Assembly (NCBI GenBank): GCA_027077805.1
Contig: JALWTS010000035.1
Location: forward strand, 1 to 64,000
Origin: Gammaproteobacteria bacterium
GTDB taxonomy: Bacteria; Pseudomonadota; Gammaproteobacteria; JABHGC01
Length of the DNA: 64,000 nt
Reading direction: 5' to 3'
Shown one piece after another: positions 38,538-46,634 of the stretch (its first letter is position 1; the number at the start of each line of letters is the position of its first letter). The notes beneath the pieces are model-generated. The model ran no database searches. It was not told the origin of the DNA and was given only the letters and a program-made list of their open reading frames with translations. Made by a program: the position numbers and the translations under genes.

Positions 38538-39752
38538 ATGAAAACGATACTCCACCTATTTGATCATTCCATTCCATTGCATAGCGGTTATACGTTTAGA
38601 AGTTTAGCAATTTTACGGGAACAACATAAACTTGGTTATCGAACCTTACATTTAACCACGCCGAAACATCATGCTAAGCCTAAAGACAAACTGGAAGAAA
38701 CAGTTGATGGTTACCACTTTTATCGCACGCAAGCAGGTAGCAATTTATTAGCAAAACTCCCCATACTCAATCAATGGGATGTGGTGCTTGCCACTAAAAA
38801 GCGTTTAAATGCCATATTATCTCAACATAAGGTTGATATTCTACACGCTCATTCACCTTGCTTAAACGGCATGGCTGCATTACAAGCAGGTAAAAAATTT
38901 AATATTCCGGTGGTTTATGAAATGCGTGCCGCTTGGGAAGACGCGGCCGTTGATCATGGAACATGCAAACAAGGTGATTTACGTTATCGCTTAAGCCGAG
39001 CCTTGGAAAGCTATGTTTTAAAACGAGCAGATGCCATTACAACTATTTGCCAAGGATTAAAACAAGATATGATGATTCGAGGCATTGAGGATGAAAAAAT
39101 TACCATTATTCCTAATGCCGTGGATAGTGAAAATTTCACCCTAGACAATAACATTGATAAATCGTTACAAACTGAATTAGGACTGTCAGGATATACCGTC
39201 TTAGGATTTATTGGCTCCTTTTATGCCTATGAAGGTTTAGCCTTATTGATAAAGGCATTACCAACCATATTAACACAGCAACCCAACACAAAATTATTAT
39301 TAGTTGGCGGTGGATTTGAAGAACAAAATTTACAACAACAAGTAAAACAACTGAATTTAGAAAAACAGGTAGTTTTCACTGGTCGAGTCCCTCATCAACA
39401 AGTACAACGCTATTATAATTTGGTTGATTTACTGGTGTATCCTAGATTATCCATGCGTTTAACTGACTTGGTTACACCATTAAAACCACTAGAAGCAATG
39501 GCACAAGGACGTTTAGTTTTAGCATCGGATGTTGGTGGCCATCAAGAGTTAATTAAAGAGGGACAAAACGGTAAATTATTTAAAGCAGGGGATGCTCAAG
39601 ACTTAGCGAATAAAGCGATTGATTTTCTTAAACATTCTGAACAATGGCCTGACTATCGAAAAAACGGTCGCCGTTTTATTGAAACCGAACGCAATTGGAG
39701 CAAAAGCGTTAGTTATTACCAAGATATTTATAAATCATTGTTAGAAAAATAA
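38538..39752 (+). CDS. Exosortase A-associated glycosyltransferase (Daro_2409 type)
   Basis: This 404-residue GT4-type enzyme starts ILHLFDHSIPLHSGYTFRSL, characteristic of the exosortase A-associated Daro_2409 family (TIGR04063 type). Other motifs are VVYEMRAAWEDAAVDHGT, PNAVDSENF, a donor-site FIGSFYAYEGLALLI, and RLTDLVTPLKPLEAMAQGRLVLASDVGGHQEL, noted here as DLVTPLKPLEAMA and ASDVGGH. It is co-directional with the ligase gene, 82 bases downstream; a TATACT -10-like hexamer at 38521-38526 might add a separate promoter. Confidence 0.92.
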   Translation: MKTILHLFDHSIPLHSGYTFRSLAILREQHKLGYRTLHLTTPKHHAKPKDKLEETVDGYHFYRTQAGSNLLAKLPILNQWDVVLATKKRLNAILSQHKVDILHAHSPCLNGMAALQAGKKFNIPVVYEMRAAWEDAAVDHGTCKQGDLRYRLSRALESYVLKRADAITTICQGLKQDMMIRGIEDEKITIIPNAVDSENFTLDNNIDKSLQTELGLSGYTVLGFIGSFYAYEGLALLIKALPTILTQQPNTKLLLVGGGFEEQNLQQQVKQLNLEKQVVFTGRVPHQQVQRYYNLVDLLVYPRLSMRLTDLVTPLKPLEAMAQGRLVLASDVGGHQELIKEGQNGKLFKAGDAQDLANKAIDFLKHSEQWPDYRKNGRRFIETERNWSKSVSYYQDIYKSLLEK

Positions 39753-39796
39753 AAACACGATACAATACAATTTACACTTGCTACTGTTGTTTGTTA

Positions 39797-40711
39797 ATGT
39801 TCAGCATTAAATCAAAATATTTTAATATTTTAACTTATCATGAAATTTTAACACATACGGATTCATTGTTTCCAGAATATTTCACTTGTGCTAAGTTTGA
39901 AAAACACATTCAGATTATTGCAAAATATTTTCATAGTTTTACCATATCTCAAGCTTTATGGTTATTACAACAAAAGCAATTACCTTTTCCTAGCGTTTGT
40001 GTTAGTTTTGATGATGGTTATGCCAATAACTGTGAAAATTCCTTGCCTATCCTACAAAAATACCAAGTACCTGCGACATTTTTTATCACCACAGGGTATA
40101 TTAATGGGGGTATGATGTGGAACGATAAAGTCGTTGAAGCGATTCGACATAGCAAATTAGAACAATTAAATTTACAAGACATTGCCCTATCCACTTATCC
40201 AATCAAAACCATTACAGAAAAACGCAATACCATTGATCAATTATTATCCTTATTAAAATATTTGGATTTTAATGAAAGAGCCGATAAAGTTGCTTATATT
40301 CAACAACAAACTCAAGTAGATTTAAACAGTGACAATAACTTGATGTTAAATGCCAAACAAATTAAACAATTAGCGGATGCCGAAATGGAAATTGCTGGCC
40401 ATACGGTTTATCATCCAATTTTAGCCAAAATATCCCCTGAACAAGTACGGCAAGAAATTACACAAAACAAACAAGATTTAGAACAGATTATACAACAAGA
40501 AATTCATGGCTTTGCTTATCCTAACGGCAAATTAAATCAAGATTATTCACTTAGAGATGTGAGTATTGTTAAAGAAATTGGTTTCGATTATGCTGCTTCA
40601 ACCGCATTCGGCAGTATAACTTGTTCTACTGACCACTATCAATTGAAAAGAACAAGTGCTTGGGGGAATAATATCATAAAATTATTATGGCAACTCGGCA
40701 GAAAATACTAA
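39797..40711 (+). CDS. Polysaccharide deacetylase family protein
   Basis: This 304-residue carbohydrate esterase 4 (NodB) protein starts with ILTYHEIL. It contains the metal-binding VSFDDGYANNCENSLPILQKY (Asp-Asp, seen as SFDDGYANN), TFFITTGYINGG, and the second His motif AGHTVYHPILAKIS. It lacks a clear signal peptide. A cytoplasmic or membrane-associated action on a lipid-linked sugar is possible. It is separate from the XrtA-type deacetylase at 59204 and belongs to a different subgroup. The ATG at 39797 is preferred to a TTG two codons before. It converges on the sulfotransferase gene across 66 bases without a strong terminator. Confidence 0.87.
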   Translation: MFSIKSKYFNILTYHEILTHTDSLFPEYFTCAKFEKHIQIIAKYFHSFTISQALWLLQQKQLPFPSVCVSFDDGYANNCENSLPILQKYQVPATFFITTGYINGGMMWNDKVVEAIRHSKLEQLNLQDIALSTYPIKTITEKRNTIDQLLSLLKYLDFNERADKVAYIQQQTQVDLNSDNNLMLNAKQIKQLADAEMEIAGHTVYHPILAKISPEQVRQEITQNKQDLEQIIQQEIHGFAYPNGKLNQDYSLRDVSIVKEIGFDYAASTAFGSITCSTDHYQLKRTSAWGNNIIKLLWQLGRKY

Positions 40712-40777
40712 CGCTAAGGAAGGATTGTTTGCTATCTAAAACTAAAATTTTATATCCCACCGTGTGGTGTCAACTTT

Positions 40778-41680
40778 TTACCAACGTTTAATCAACATAT
40801 AATACAATCGTCTTAACTTAGTGGCAAAATTTGCTGATTGGCTTACTCGTTGATAAGCAAACAAGTCCAAACCTTCGCCTGCGATTTCGTCAAAAATAAT
40901 TTGATCCGCCAATGGCATTTTTTGTTGCCACTCATAGACTTTCGTTTTATCCGGTTGACTGACAGAGGATTGATGCCACTGCATACTATGTTCGGGCATT
41001 TCCTGCTCGGCTGATTCGGTATAATTCAACATATTAGGTTCATAAGTTTCACCTAAAAAATCACAAATGGTTTGCAAGGTTGTATCTGTGTTTAAAATCA
41101 AATCTTCATAACGTACTTCTAAATAATAGTGTTTACCTAACAAATTTCCCATTTTATGCCCAATAAATGTATGCCAATACCAACGTTGCGCAACTTTAGG
41201 CAAATGAGCAGAACCCCAAGACATATTAGCATAAGATAAGGCAACATCGCGTCCATCTCGTACCAAATGAATAAACTTAGACTGCGGAAATAATTGCCAT
41301 AAACTATCTATTTCGATCAAATGACTGGGTTCTTTATCGCCCCATCGTTGTTTGCCTTTGACTTTGGCATATTCTATAAAAATAGCATTCAGCAAATCCG
41401 CATAGTTATTAATAGGATGCGCTAAAATTTTAGCATGATCTTGAATCACCTCTGCTTTAATGGCCCATTCATTTTGGGCCAAATCTGCTAATAATTTTTG
41501 TTGGTTTGATTTTTGAGTTAAATCACCATATTCTGCTAAACGCTGATAAAAAGGCATTAAAAATCCCGATTCAAACGGTACGGCTAATCTGGAATGATGA
41601 TTTAACATTAAACGCAACAAGGTTGTCCCTGAACGTTGCATACCTACAATAAAAAATGGCTGATTAGAGAGCGTTGACAT
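40778..41680 (-). CDS. Sulfotransferase family protein
   Basis: The 300-residue protein has the PAPS-binding 5'-phosphosulfate loop FFIVGMQRSGTTLLRLML (about 9-26) and the 3'-phosphate-binding element FIHLVRDGRDVALSYANM. These are the two defining motifs of the sulfotransferase superfamily. It should move sulfate from PAPS to a hydroxyl or amino group, most plausibly on the polysaccharide or its lipid carrier. It is the last gene of the long minus-strand run, three bases after the Cys-less asparagine-synthase homologue. An APS kinase gene, needed to make PAPS, is in the same run at 53670. Confidence 0.9.
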   Translation of the reverse strand: MSTLSNQPFFIVGMQRSGTTLLRLMLNHHSRLAVPFESGFLMPFYQRLAEYGDLTQKSNQQKLLADLAQNEWAIKAEVIQDHAKILAHPINNYADLLNAIFIEYAKVKGKQRWGDKEPSHLIEIDSLWQLFPQSKFIHLVRDGRDVALSYANMSWGSAHLPKVAQRWYWHTFIGHKMGNLLGKHYYLEVRYEDLILNTDTTLQTICDFLGETYEPNMLNYTESAEQEMPEHSMQWHQSSVSQPDKTKVYEWQQKMPLADQIIFDEIAGEGLDLFAYQRVSQSANFATKLRRLYYMLIKRW

Positions 41681-41683
41681 GAC

Positions 41684-43513
41684 TTATAATTCTAAATTGA
41701 TTTGATGGGCTTGTAACCATTGTTCTAACATCATTAATACCCAAACTAACGTGCCATAATAACTCGGATGTTTGACTAAATATTGTTGTGTCAGTTTATC
41801 AATAAATGTGGTTTGAATAATTTGTCGTTGTTTTAAATCTGTTAAACTATCTAAAGTGATTTCTCGTAGATTTTTATCTTCTAACATCCATACACCAAAC
41901 GGCAAACCAAAACCATGTTTAGATTTTGTTAATACTTGTTTCGGTAAAGTATCTTGCATGGCTTGTTTAAAAAAATAACGCAATCCTCGCAAGCCTTTTA
42001 CTTTTTGACTTGATTCTAGTTTTAATGAGAAATCGACTAAATTATTATCCAAAAATGGAAAACCCACATCAATGCCTGCTAAATCACACATGCGTGTTAC
42101 TTTAGGCAAATCATTGTCTGCTAAGGTCATTTTCAAATCCACTGCCATCATTTGATTCGCTAAATCAAGGCCTTGAAATAATTGATAATATTGTTTCAGC
42201 TCTAATAATGGCTGTTGCCAATTAATTTGTTGATAAAATTTATCCGTCAGTAATTCAGTTGCACCTAAACGCTGAATTAAATTATAAGCCTCGGCACGAT
42301 CTGGCATTGGCGTATTCGCTTGTTGAATATAACTTTTGATTTTTTGTATGGGTAACACTTTCGCAACTGGCTCTATTAGCCATTGCCGTAAGGGTTTCGG
42401 TAAACAATGATACAGTGCAAATATTTTTTGTTTGGCATAACGTTCATTCCCTCCAAATAACTCATCGCCACCATCCCCACCTAATAATAGTTTCGTCCCC
42501 TCTTGTTGTGCTAATTTCGCACAATAATAGCTTGGTACCGCAGAGGCATTACCAAAGGGCACATCATAAATTTTAGCAATTTCAGGAATAACCAATACCA
42601 CATCTTGTGGTGTAACATAGTATTCTTTGGCATCCGTAGGGAAATGATTCGCGGTTACTTGAGCAAATGCCATTTCATCATACCCCTCGGCATCAAAACC
42701 AATGGAATACGTTTTAACCTCGGTTTGCGCGAGTTGACTTGCCATTGCCACGATGCTAGAACTATCAACACCACCGCTTAAAAAACAACCCACCGTATCC
42801 CAATCTAAATTCACCGTATTATCAACCGCTTGCTTTAACAGGCTTTTAACTTGCTTATGATTATCGGCACCCAAACTAATGTCATTGCTATAAATTGCTT
42901 GCCAATATTTTTTTAGCTGGCAACTGTTCGGCTGTTGCAACTGGTAAGATAAATAATGGGCGGGGAGTAATTTATGGCGTTGCTTAAATACCATGGAAGG
43001 CTGAGGCACTACATGAAAATAAAGATAATGAAATATTTGTTGTAGATCAATTTGTTTTGAAGTTTGGATTAAATGCCTAAATGGATTACCACTAGACCCA
43101 AACACCAAACCCGAGGCAACCATTTCATACACGATAGGCAAACTGGCAAATCTATCGACCGCTAATAATAAAGAACCTTTGACCTCTTCAATAATCACTA
43201 AACGAAAGCGACCTTGCAATTGCTCTAACACTAAAGCACCATGCTGTTGGTAATGAGCGTAAAATTCTGGGACTTGTTGTGCTAAAGGTTTGCCTTGCCA
43301 ATAAGGATAACCTTGAAATAACACAAAATTTCCTTGCTGATTCCATAACACAGTTTTATAAGCGGCATGATCCAGACTCACGAAGGTAGTTGCTTGTCCA
43401 TGCGCAACTTTAGCGTACTGACGTAAATCTGGCGAAAAACTATTTAATACTCGATTTAACTGATATTTATCTAATTTTTTATCTTTAGTATAGTGGCCAA
43501 ATAATTCGCTCAT
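41684..43513 (-). CDS. Asparagine-synthase homologue lacking the glutaminase Cys
   Basis: The 609-residue protein keeps a full ATP-dependent synthase domain with SGGVDSSSIVAMA (246-258) and LLGGDGGDELFGG. Its N-terminal half retains the Ntn-hydrolase-like shape with LQGRFRLVIIEE. However, the start is MSELFGHYTKDKK, with no Cys at position 2 or near it. It therefore should not hydrolyse glutamine. Such Cys-less relatives include beta-lactam synthetases and lasso-peptide cyclases, which form amides between other groups. Here it may join an amine to a carboxyl group on the polymer or use free ammonia. It is three bases upstream of the sulfotransferase gene. Confidence 0.85.
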   Translation of the reverse strand: MSELFGHYTKDKKLDKYQLNRVLNSFSPDLRQYAKVAHGQATTFVSLDHAAYKTVLWNQQGNFVLFQGYPYWQGKPLAQQVPEFYAHYQQHGALVLEQLQGRFRLVIIEEVKGSLLLAVDRFASLPIVYEMVASGLVFGSSGNPFRHLIQTSKQIDLQQIFHYLYFHVVPQPSMVFKQRHKLLPAHYLSYQLQQPNSCQLKKYWQAIYSNDISLGADNHKQVKSLLKQAVDNTVNLDWDTVGCFLSGGVDSSSIVAMASQLAQTEVKTYSIGFDAEGYDEMAFAQVTANHFPTDAKEYYVTPQDVVLVIPEIAKIYDVPFGNASAVPSYYCAKLAQQEGTKLLLGGDGGDELFGGNERYAKQKIFALYHCLPKPLRQWLIEPVAKVLPIQKIKSYIQQANTPMPDRAEAYNLIQRLGATELLTDKFYQQINWQQPLLELKQYYQLFQGLDLANQMMAVDLKMTLADNDLPKVTRMCDLAGIDVGFPFLDNNLVDFSLKLESSQKVKGLRGLRYFFKQAMQDTLPKQVLTKSKHGFGLPFGVWMLEDKNLREITLDSLTDLKQRQIIQTTFIDKLTQQYLVKHPSYYGTLVWVLMMLEQWLQAHQINLEL

Positions 43514-43525
43514 AACAACAATACC

Positions 43526-44665
43526 TTAGTTATCCTTACGGCTTAAAGCCGTTACTTTTTCAATAAATGTTGTTTTTAATGATTTGATTCCAGCAAGCAC
43601 TAAAAATAATTGTCCCCAAATTGACCGACTATAGACATTAATTTTATAGATAGGCTCCAAATGCTGTTGCCAACGAGTTTTATAAGGATTATTACCCGCG
43701 CCCATATAATATTTCATAGATTCAAATTGTGGTTGTTGCAATAATTGTTCTAGCATTTTCCAATTTAAATAGCTTCCGACCGAATCTTCCGCCATTGAGG
43801 CTAAATAATCCGCTCTTAAGCCGTAAATTTCCCCATGGCCTAATAATTGATATTCCAAGGCAACCGCCTGTTTATCCAAATATAACACCCACACGGATAA
43901 CCATTGCTGAGTTAATGCTAACTCAGTCAGCTTAGTAATAAACGCTTTCGGCTGAGGATAATTAAACGTGGTTTGGGTCGATACTTTCCAGCTTTGACTA
44001 GAAATATCAATCAACATATCTAATAATTCTTTAAAATCCGCCTCGGTATTAATATTGCTAATGTGTTTCACTTCAATCGTCGTAAATTTACGTTTCAGTT
44101 TATTTGCAATTAAATTATTGCCTTTTTTTAATCGTCGAGTTCGAGTTTTGTAATATTCCTGCCAACTCGGGCTGAGATCAATCCAAGGGTTATTATCATA
44201 ATGATAACAATACCATTGATGGTTTAAGTTTGACATTCGTGGCATTAATGTCACTAAATGAGAATTTTTTCTTAGATAATATAATTCTAATAAATCCCAT
44301 TGCTGGCGAGTTTGATATAAATACTGATCTAAACTTAATAACACAGATTGCGTTTGTGAAGGTAGCACTAACAAATCCGCATATTGGGTATCAGGCACCG
44401 CTAAAAAACTTAATATTCGTGGTTTTAAACCATGATAATCCTGTTGCGTTAAAATTAATGGTAATATCGCCACGCATTGTTGTTGTTGATAAAATACCAA
44501 TATTTTCAATTGTGCTTGTTTAAACAACCATTGCCAAGCAGCCTGAAACCATTGATATTGATAAAACACAGTCGTATCTGGCAGTTCCGAAAGCAATTGT
44601 TGCCAATCGTTGGCAATGCTTTCCCAGATGTCAACGGATTCGACAGTTTGAACAGTAATCGTCAT
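43526..44665 (-). CDS. GNAT/CelD (BcsL)-like acyltransferase
   Basis: This 379-residue protein follows the CelD/BcsL acetyltransferase plan. An N-terminal domain has WQQLLSELPDTTVFYQYQWFQAAW, followed by PWIDLSPSWQEYYKTRTRRLKKGNN. The C-terminal GNAT core has VWVLYLDKQAVALEYQLLGHGEIYGLRADY and YLNWKMLEQLL. Proteins like this occur in many exopolysaccharide loci and may acylate or aminoacylate a sugar. The ATG at 44665 is chosen because it begins the conserved region. A frame to 44728 would overlap the S51-like gene by 47 bases. Confidence 0.8.
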   Translation of the reverse strand: MTITVQTVESVDIWESIANDWQQLLSELPDTTVFYQYQWFQAAWQWLFKQAQLKILVFYQQQQCVAILPLILTQQDYHGLKPRILSFLAVPDTQYADLLVLPSQTQSVLLSLDQYLYQTRQQWDLLELYYLRKNSHLVTLMPRMSNLNHQWYCYHYDNNPWIDLSPSWQEYYKTRTRRLKKGNNLIANKLKRKFTTIEVKHISNINTEADFKELLDMLIDISSQSWKVSTQTTFNYPQPKAFITKLTELALTQQWLSVWVLYLDKQAVALEYQLLGHGEIYGLRADYLASMAEDSVGSYLNWKMLEQLLQQPQFESMKYYMGAGNNPYKTRWQQHLEPIYKINVYSRSIWGQLFLVLAGIKSLKTTFIEKVTALSRKDN

Positions 44666-44681
44666 TATGATAACTATACAC

Positions 44682-45410
44682 TTAATGCAATGTAGTTGAA
44701 GCAGGTAATGCAGGCGTCGTGGTATCACTTGCCTCAGAATGCTCCTGAATCGGTAATAACAAACTGGGCTCTTGATTAGGTTCTAATACGGTTACCGCAT
44801 AACGAATCGCCTCAATAGAAAGATCAGGATAAACCACCAAGCCCCCCCCTTTAGGAATACCAATGGCCTTAGCATAAGTATTCGCTTGTTTCGCCAATAC
44901 TTGTTGCAAATTTGACCATTGTTGATCTTCATGCACACCAATAATATAAGGCACAAACTGAAAGGTGGTAAAACACCGTAAATCCTTATCTTGACCAGTC
45001 CAAGCTGTCGTGCCTAATTGAACAGCCCCAGCGGATAATCCCATTAAAATAGCACCACCAAGATAACATTTGCCTATCAATTCTTGTAGTTTATGTTGTT
45101 GAAATACTTGCCAACCCTTTTCGGTATCGCCTCCTGCAAAAAATATCACATCGGCTTGTTCTAAATACCTTTTATCCTCTTGAGAAAATTCAATCACAAA
45201 ACGACAATCGGTAATGCCAATTTTTGCCATTGCAGCTTGAAATAATTCAAAAAATGCGGGTTCATTATCATTAGATGCCCCCAAATAAGCCGCTTTAGGA
45301 CAACTATGTTCTAATAATTGCTTAATTCGTTGCAAGAAATCAACGGAACCCTCTTGATAAAATAATAACTGACTATCGGCTAATAAAAAAATCGGTTTTG
45401 TACCACTCAT
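44682..45410 (-). CDS. Peptidase S51-like (peptidase E/cyanophycinase-type) protein
   Basis: The 242-residue protein has the type 1 glutamine-amidotransferase-like fold of family S51. Visible motifs are the nucleophile elbow MGLSAGAVQLG (Ser near 125), DVIFFAGGDTEKGWQVF before it, and VHEDQQWSNL with a His in the expected place. Peptidase E cleaves Asp-X dipeptides and cyanophycinase cleaves beta-Asp-Arg. A Ser/Thr/Ala/Pro-rich tail of about 25 residues ends the protein. Its place between the GNAT-like and outer-membrane protein genes suggests a step in polymer modification or turnover, but the substrate is unknown. Confidence 0.8.
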   Translation of the reverse strand: MSGTKPIFLLADSQLLFYQEGSVDFLQRIKQLLEHSCPKAAYLGASNDNEPAFFELFQAAMAKIGITDCRFVIEFSQEDKRYLEQADVIFFAGGDTEKGWQVFQQHKLQELIGKCYLGGAILMGLSAGAVQLGTTAWTGQDKDLRCFTTFQFVPYIIGVHEDQQWSNLQQVLAKQANTYAKAIGIPKGGGLVVYPDLSIEAIRYAVTVLEPNQEPSLLLPIQEHSEASDTTTPALPASTTLH

Positions 45411-45443
45411 GCTTAATCAAACCTAACTAAATTATTCAAATGT

Positions 45444-46634
45444 TTAAAAATACTTTGCTAATTCTAGCTGAATATAATCATCTTTGCTCAAGGAAAACAA
45501 GGGATGAGTTTTCGCAATTTGGCTATAAACTCGTAATTCCAAGGATAATTTCCAACTATCGCCTAAACGTCTTGAGGCTTCAAGAGTATAAAATCTAGCA
45601 TCCCCTTCTAAATCTTGAATCATACCCGCTAATAGCTCGCTACTCTGTTCATCATTAAAGCCCAAACGCAAGCCAACAAATATATCATTATCAAATATAG
45701 CACCATCGTCCGCATCTCTATCGTCCCAAAGATATTCTACCAACCCACCTAAATCAAGTGCAGAATCAAACATTCCCACCCAAGTATATTCAAAACCAAA
45801 GGTACTGGCCCAAAAACGACCTCGTTGCCCAGTACGAGTCATTAACTCGAGTTTCCATAACCAACTCCCAACCGTTGCTTGCACATCTAAACCCGTTTGA
45901 TTAATAAGCTCATAAAACGGTATTAATACGATTTCCCCATCAGGCTTAAATTCAGGCAACAAACGTGGTTCACGACTTGTGCCTGAAAAGTGTGAAATGC
46001 CAATATCCCAAATATCAAAGGTATGAGACCAACGCAATGCCCAATCCACTCGGCCTTGTTGATGATGCGATTCAAACTTAGGCTTATCCGTATCAATAGG
46101 AGGAATACTACGCAAACGCCCTTGTTTTCCCGGAAAACTACGTTCACGAAAGCCAAGTAATATAAACCCATCAAAGGTTCCCCAATTCTCTGTAAAATAA
46201 GTCGCTTGAATCATAGGCTGACCTAATTTATCTTCGCCATCAGGATTTTCTACGGCATCGGTTTGATTAATAATATCCACTAAATGTTGCGATTCGGTCA
46301 CCCCCCAAAATACGGTATTAACCCCGACTCGCCATTCGGTTTTTTCGCCTGACCATAACCAAAACAACTGTCGTATATCCACATGGCGACGCTTAGCATC
46401 ATATTGATCCCAACGAAGAAATGGCTCAAAACTTATACTTTGATTGTCCCAGCTATGATAATATTCAGGCTGAAATTGCAACGCCAATTGATCATCTCGT
46501 TGCTCGGAATCTAAGGGTGAGGCTAAAAACAAACGCGTTTCGCTAGCGATTAATCCTGACCATTCCCCTGCGGACAGGTTAAAACTAAGCCCAAGCCAGC
46601 AAAAAATCACGGTTGTTTGCCATAGTTTGTTCAT
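45444..46634 (-). CDS. Outer-membrane beta-barrel protein linked to the MMPL exporter
   Basis: The 396-residue protein has a cleavable signal peptide (hydrophobic core about 8-20, ending NLSAGEW). Alternating polar and aromatic strands such as EFEPFLRWDQYDAK-like SFEPFLRWDQY and FVGLRLGFNDEQSS follow, and it ends in Phe (LELAKYF), the standard C-terminal signature for barrel insertion. I cannot place it in a named family; porin-like or DUF1302-like are possibilities. Its ATG shares a base with the MMPL stop codon (TGATG), so the two are coupled and may form an export path across both membranes. Confidence 0.82.
   Translation of the reverse strand: MNKLWQTTVIFCWLGLSFNLSAGEWSGLIASETRLFLASPLDSEQRDDQLALQFQPEYYHSWDNQSISFEPFLRWDQYDAKRRHVDIRQLFWLWSGEKTEWRVGVNTVFWGVTESQHLVDIINQTDAVENPDGEDKLGQPMIQATYFTENWGTFDGFILLGFRERSFPGKQGRLRSIPPIDTDKPKFESHHQQGRVDWALRWSHTFDIWDIGISHFSGTSREPRLLPEFKPDGEIVLIPFYELINQTGLDVQATVGSWLWKLELMTRTGQRGRFWASTFGFEYTWVGMFDSALDLGGLVEYLWDDRDADDGAIFDNDIFVGLRLGFNDEQSSELLAGMIQDLEGDARFYTLEASRRLGDSWKLSLELRVYSQIAKTHPLFSLSKDDYIQLELAKYF

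Noticed and set aside
40756-40775. Small hairpin CACC-GTGT-GGTG followed by TCAACTTTTT between convergent genes
   Set aside because: The stem is only four base pairs, too weak to call a terminator, though its position between convergent genes is suggestive.
45410-45444. PEP-CTERM sorting tail sought on proteins near xrtA, including the S51-like protein with its Ser/Thr/Pro-rich end
   Set aside because: None of the C-termini shows a Pro-Glu-Pro motif followed by a hydrophobic helix and basic end, so no exosortase substrate is claimed in this window.
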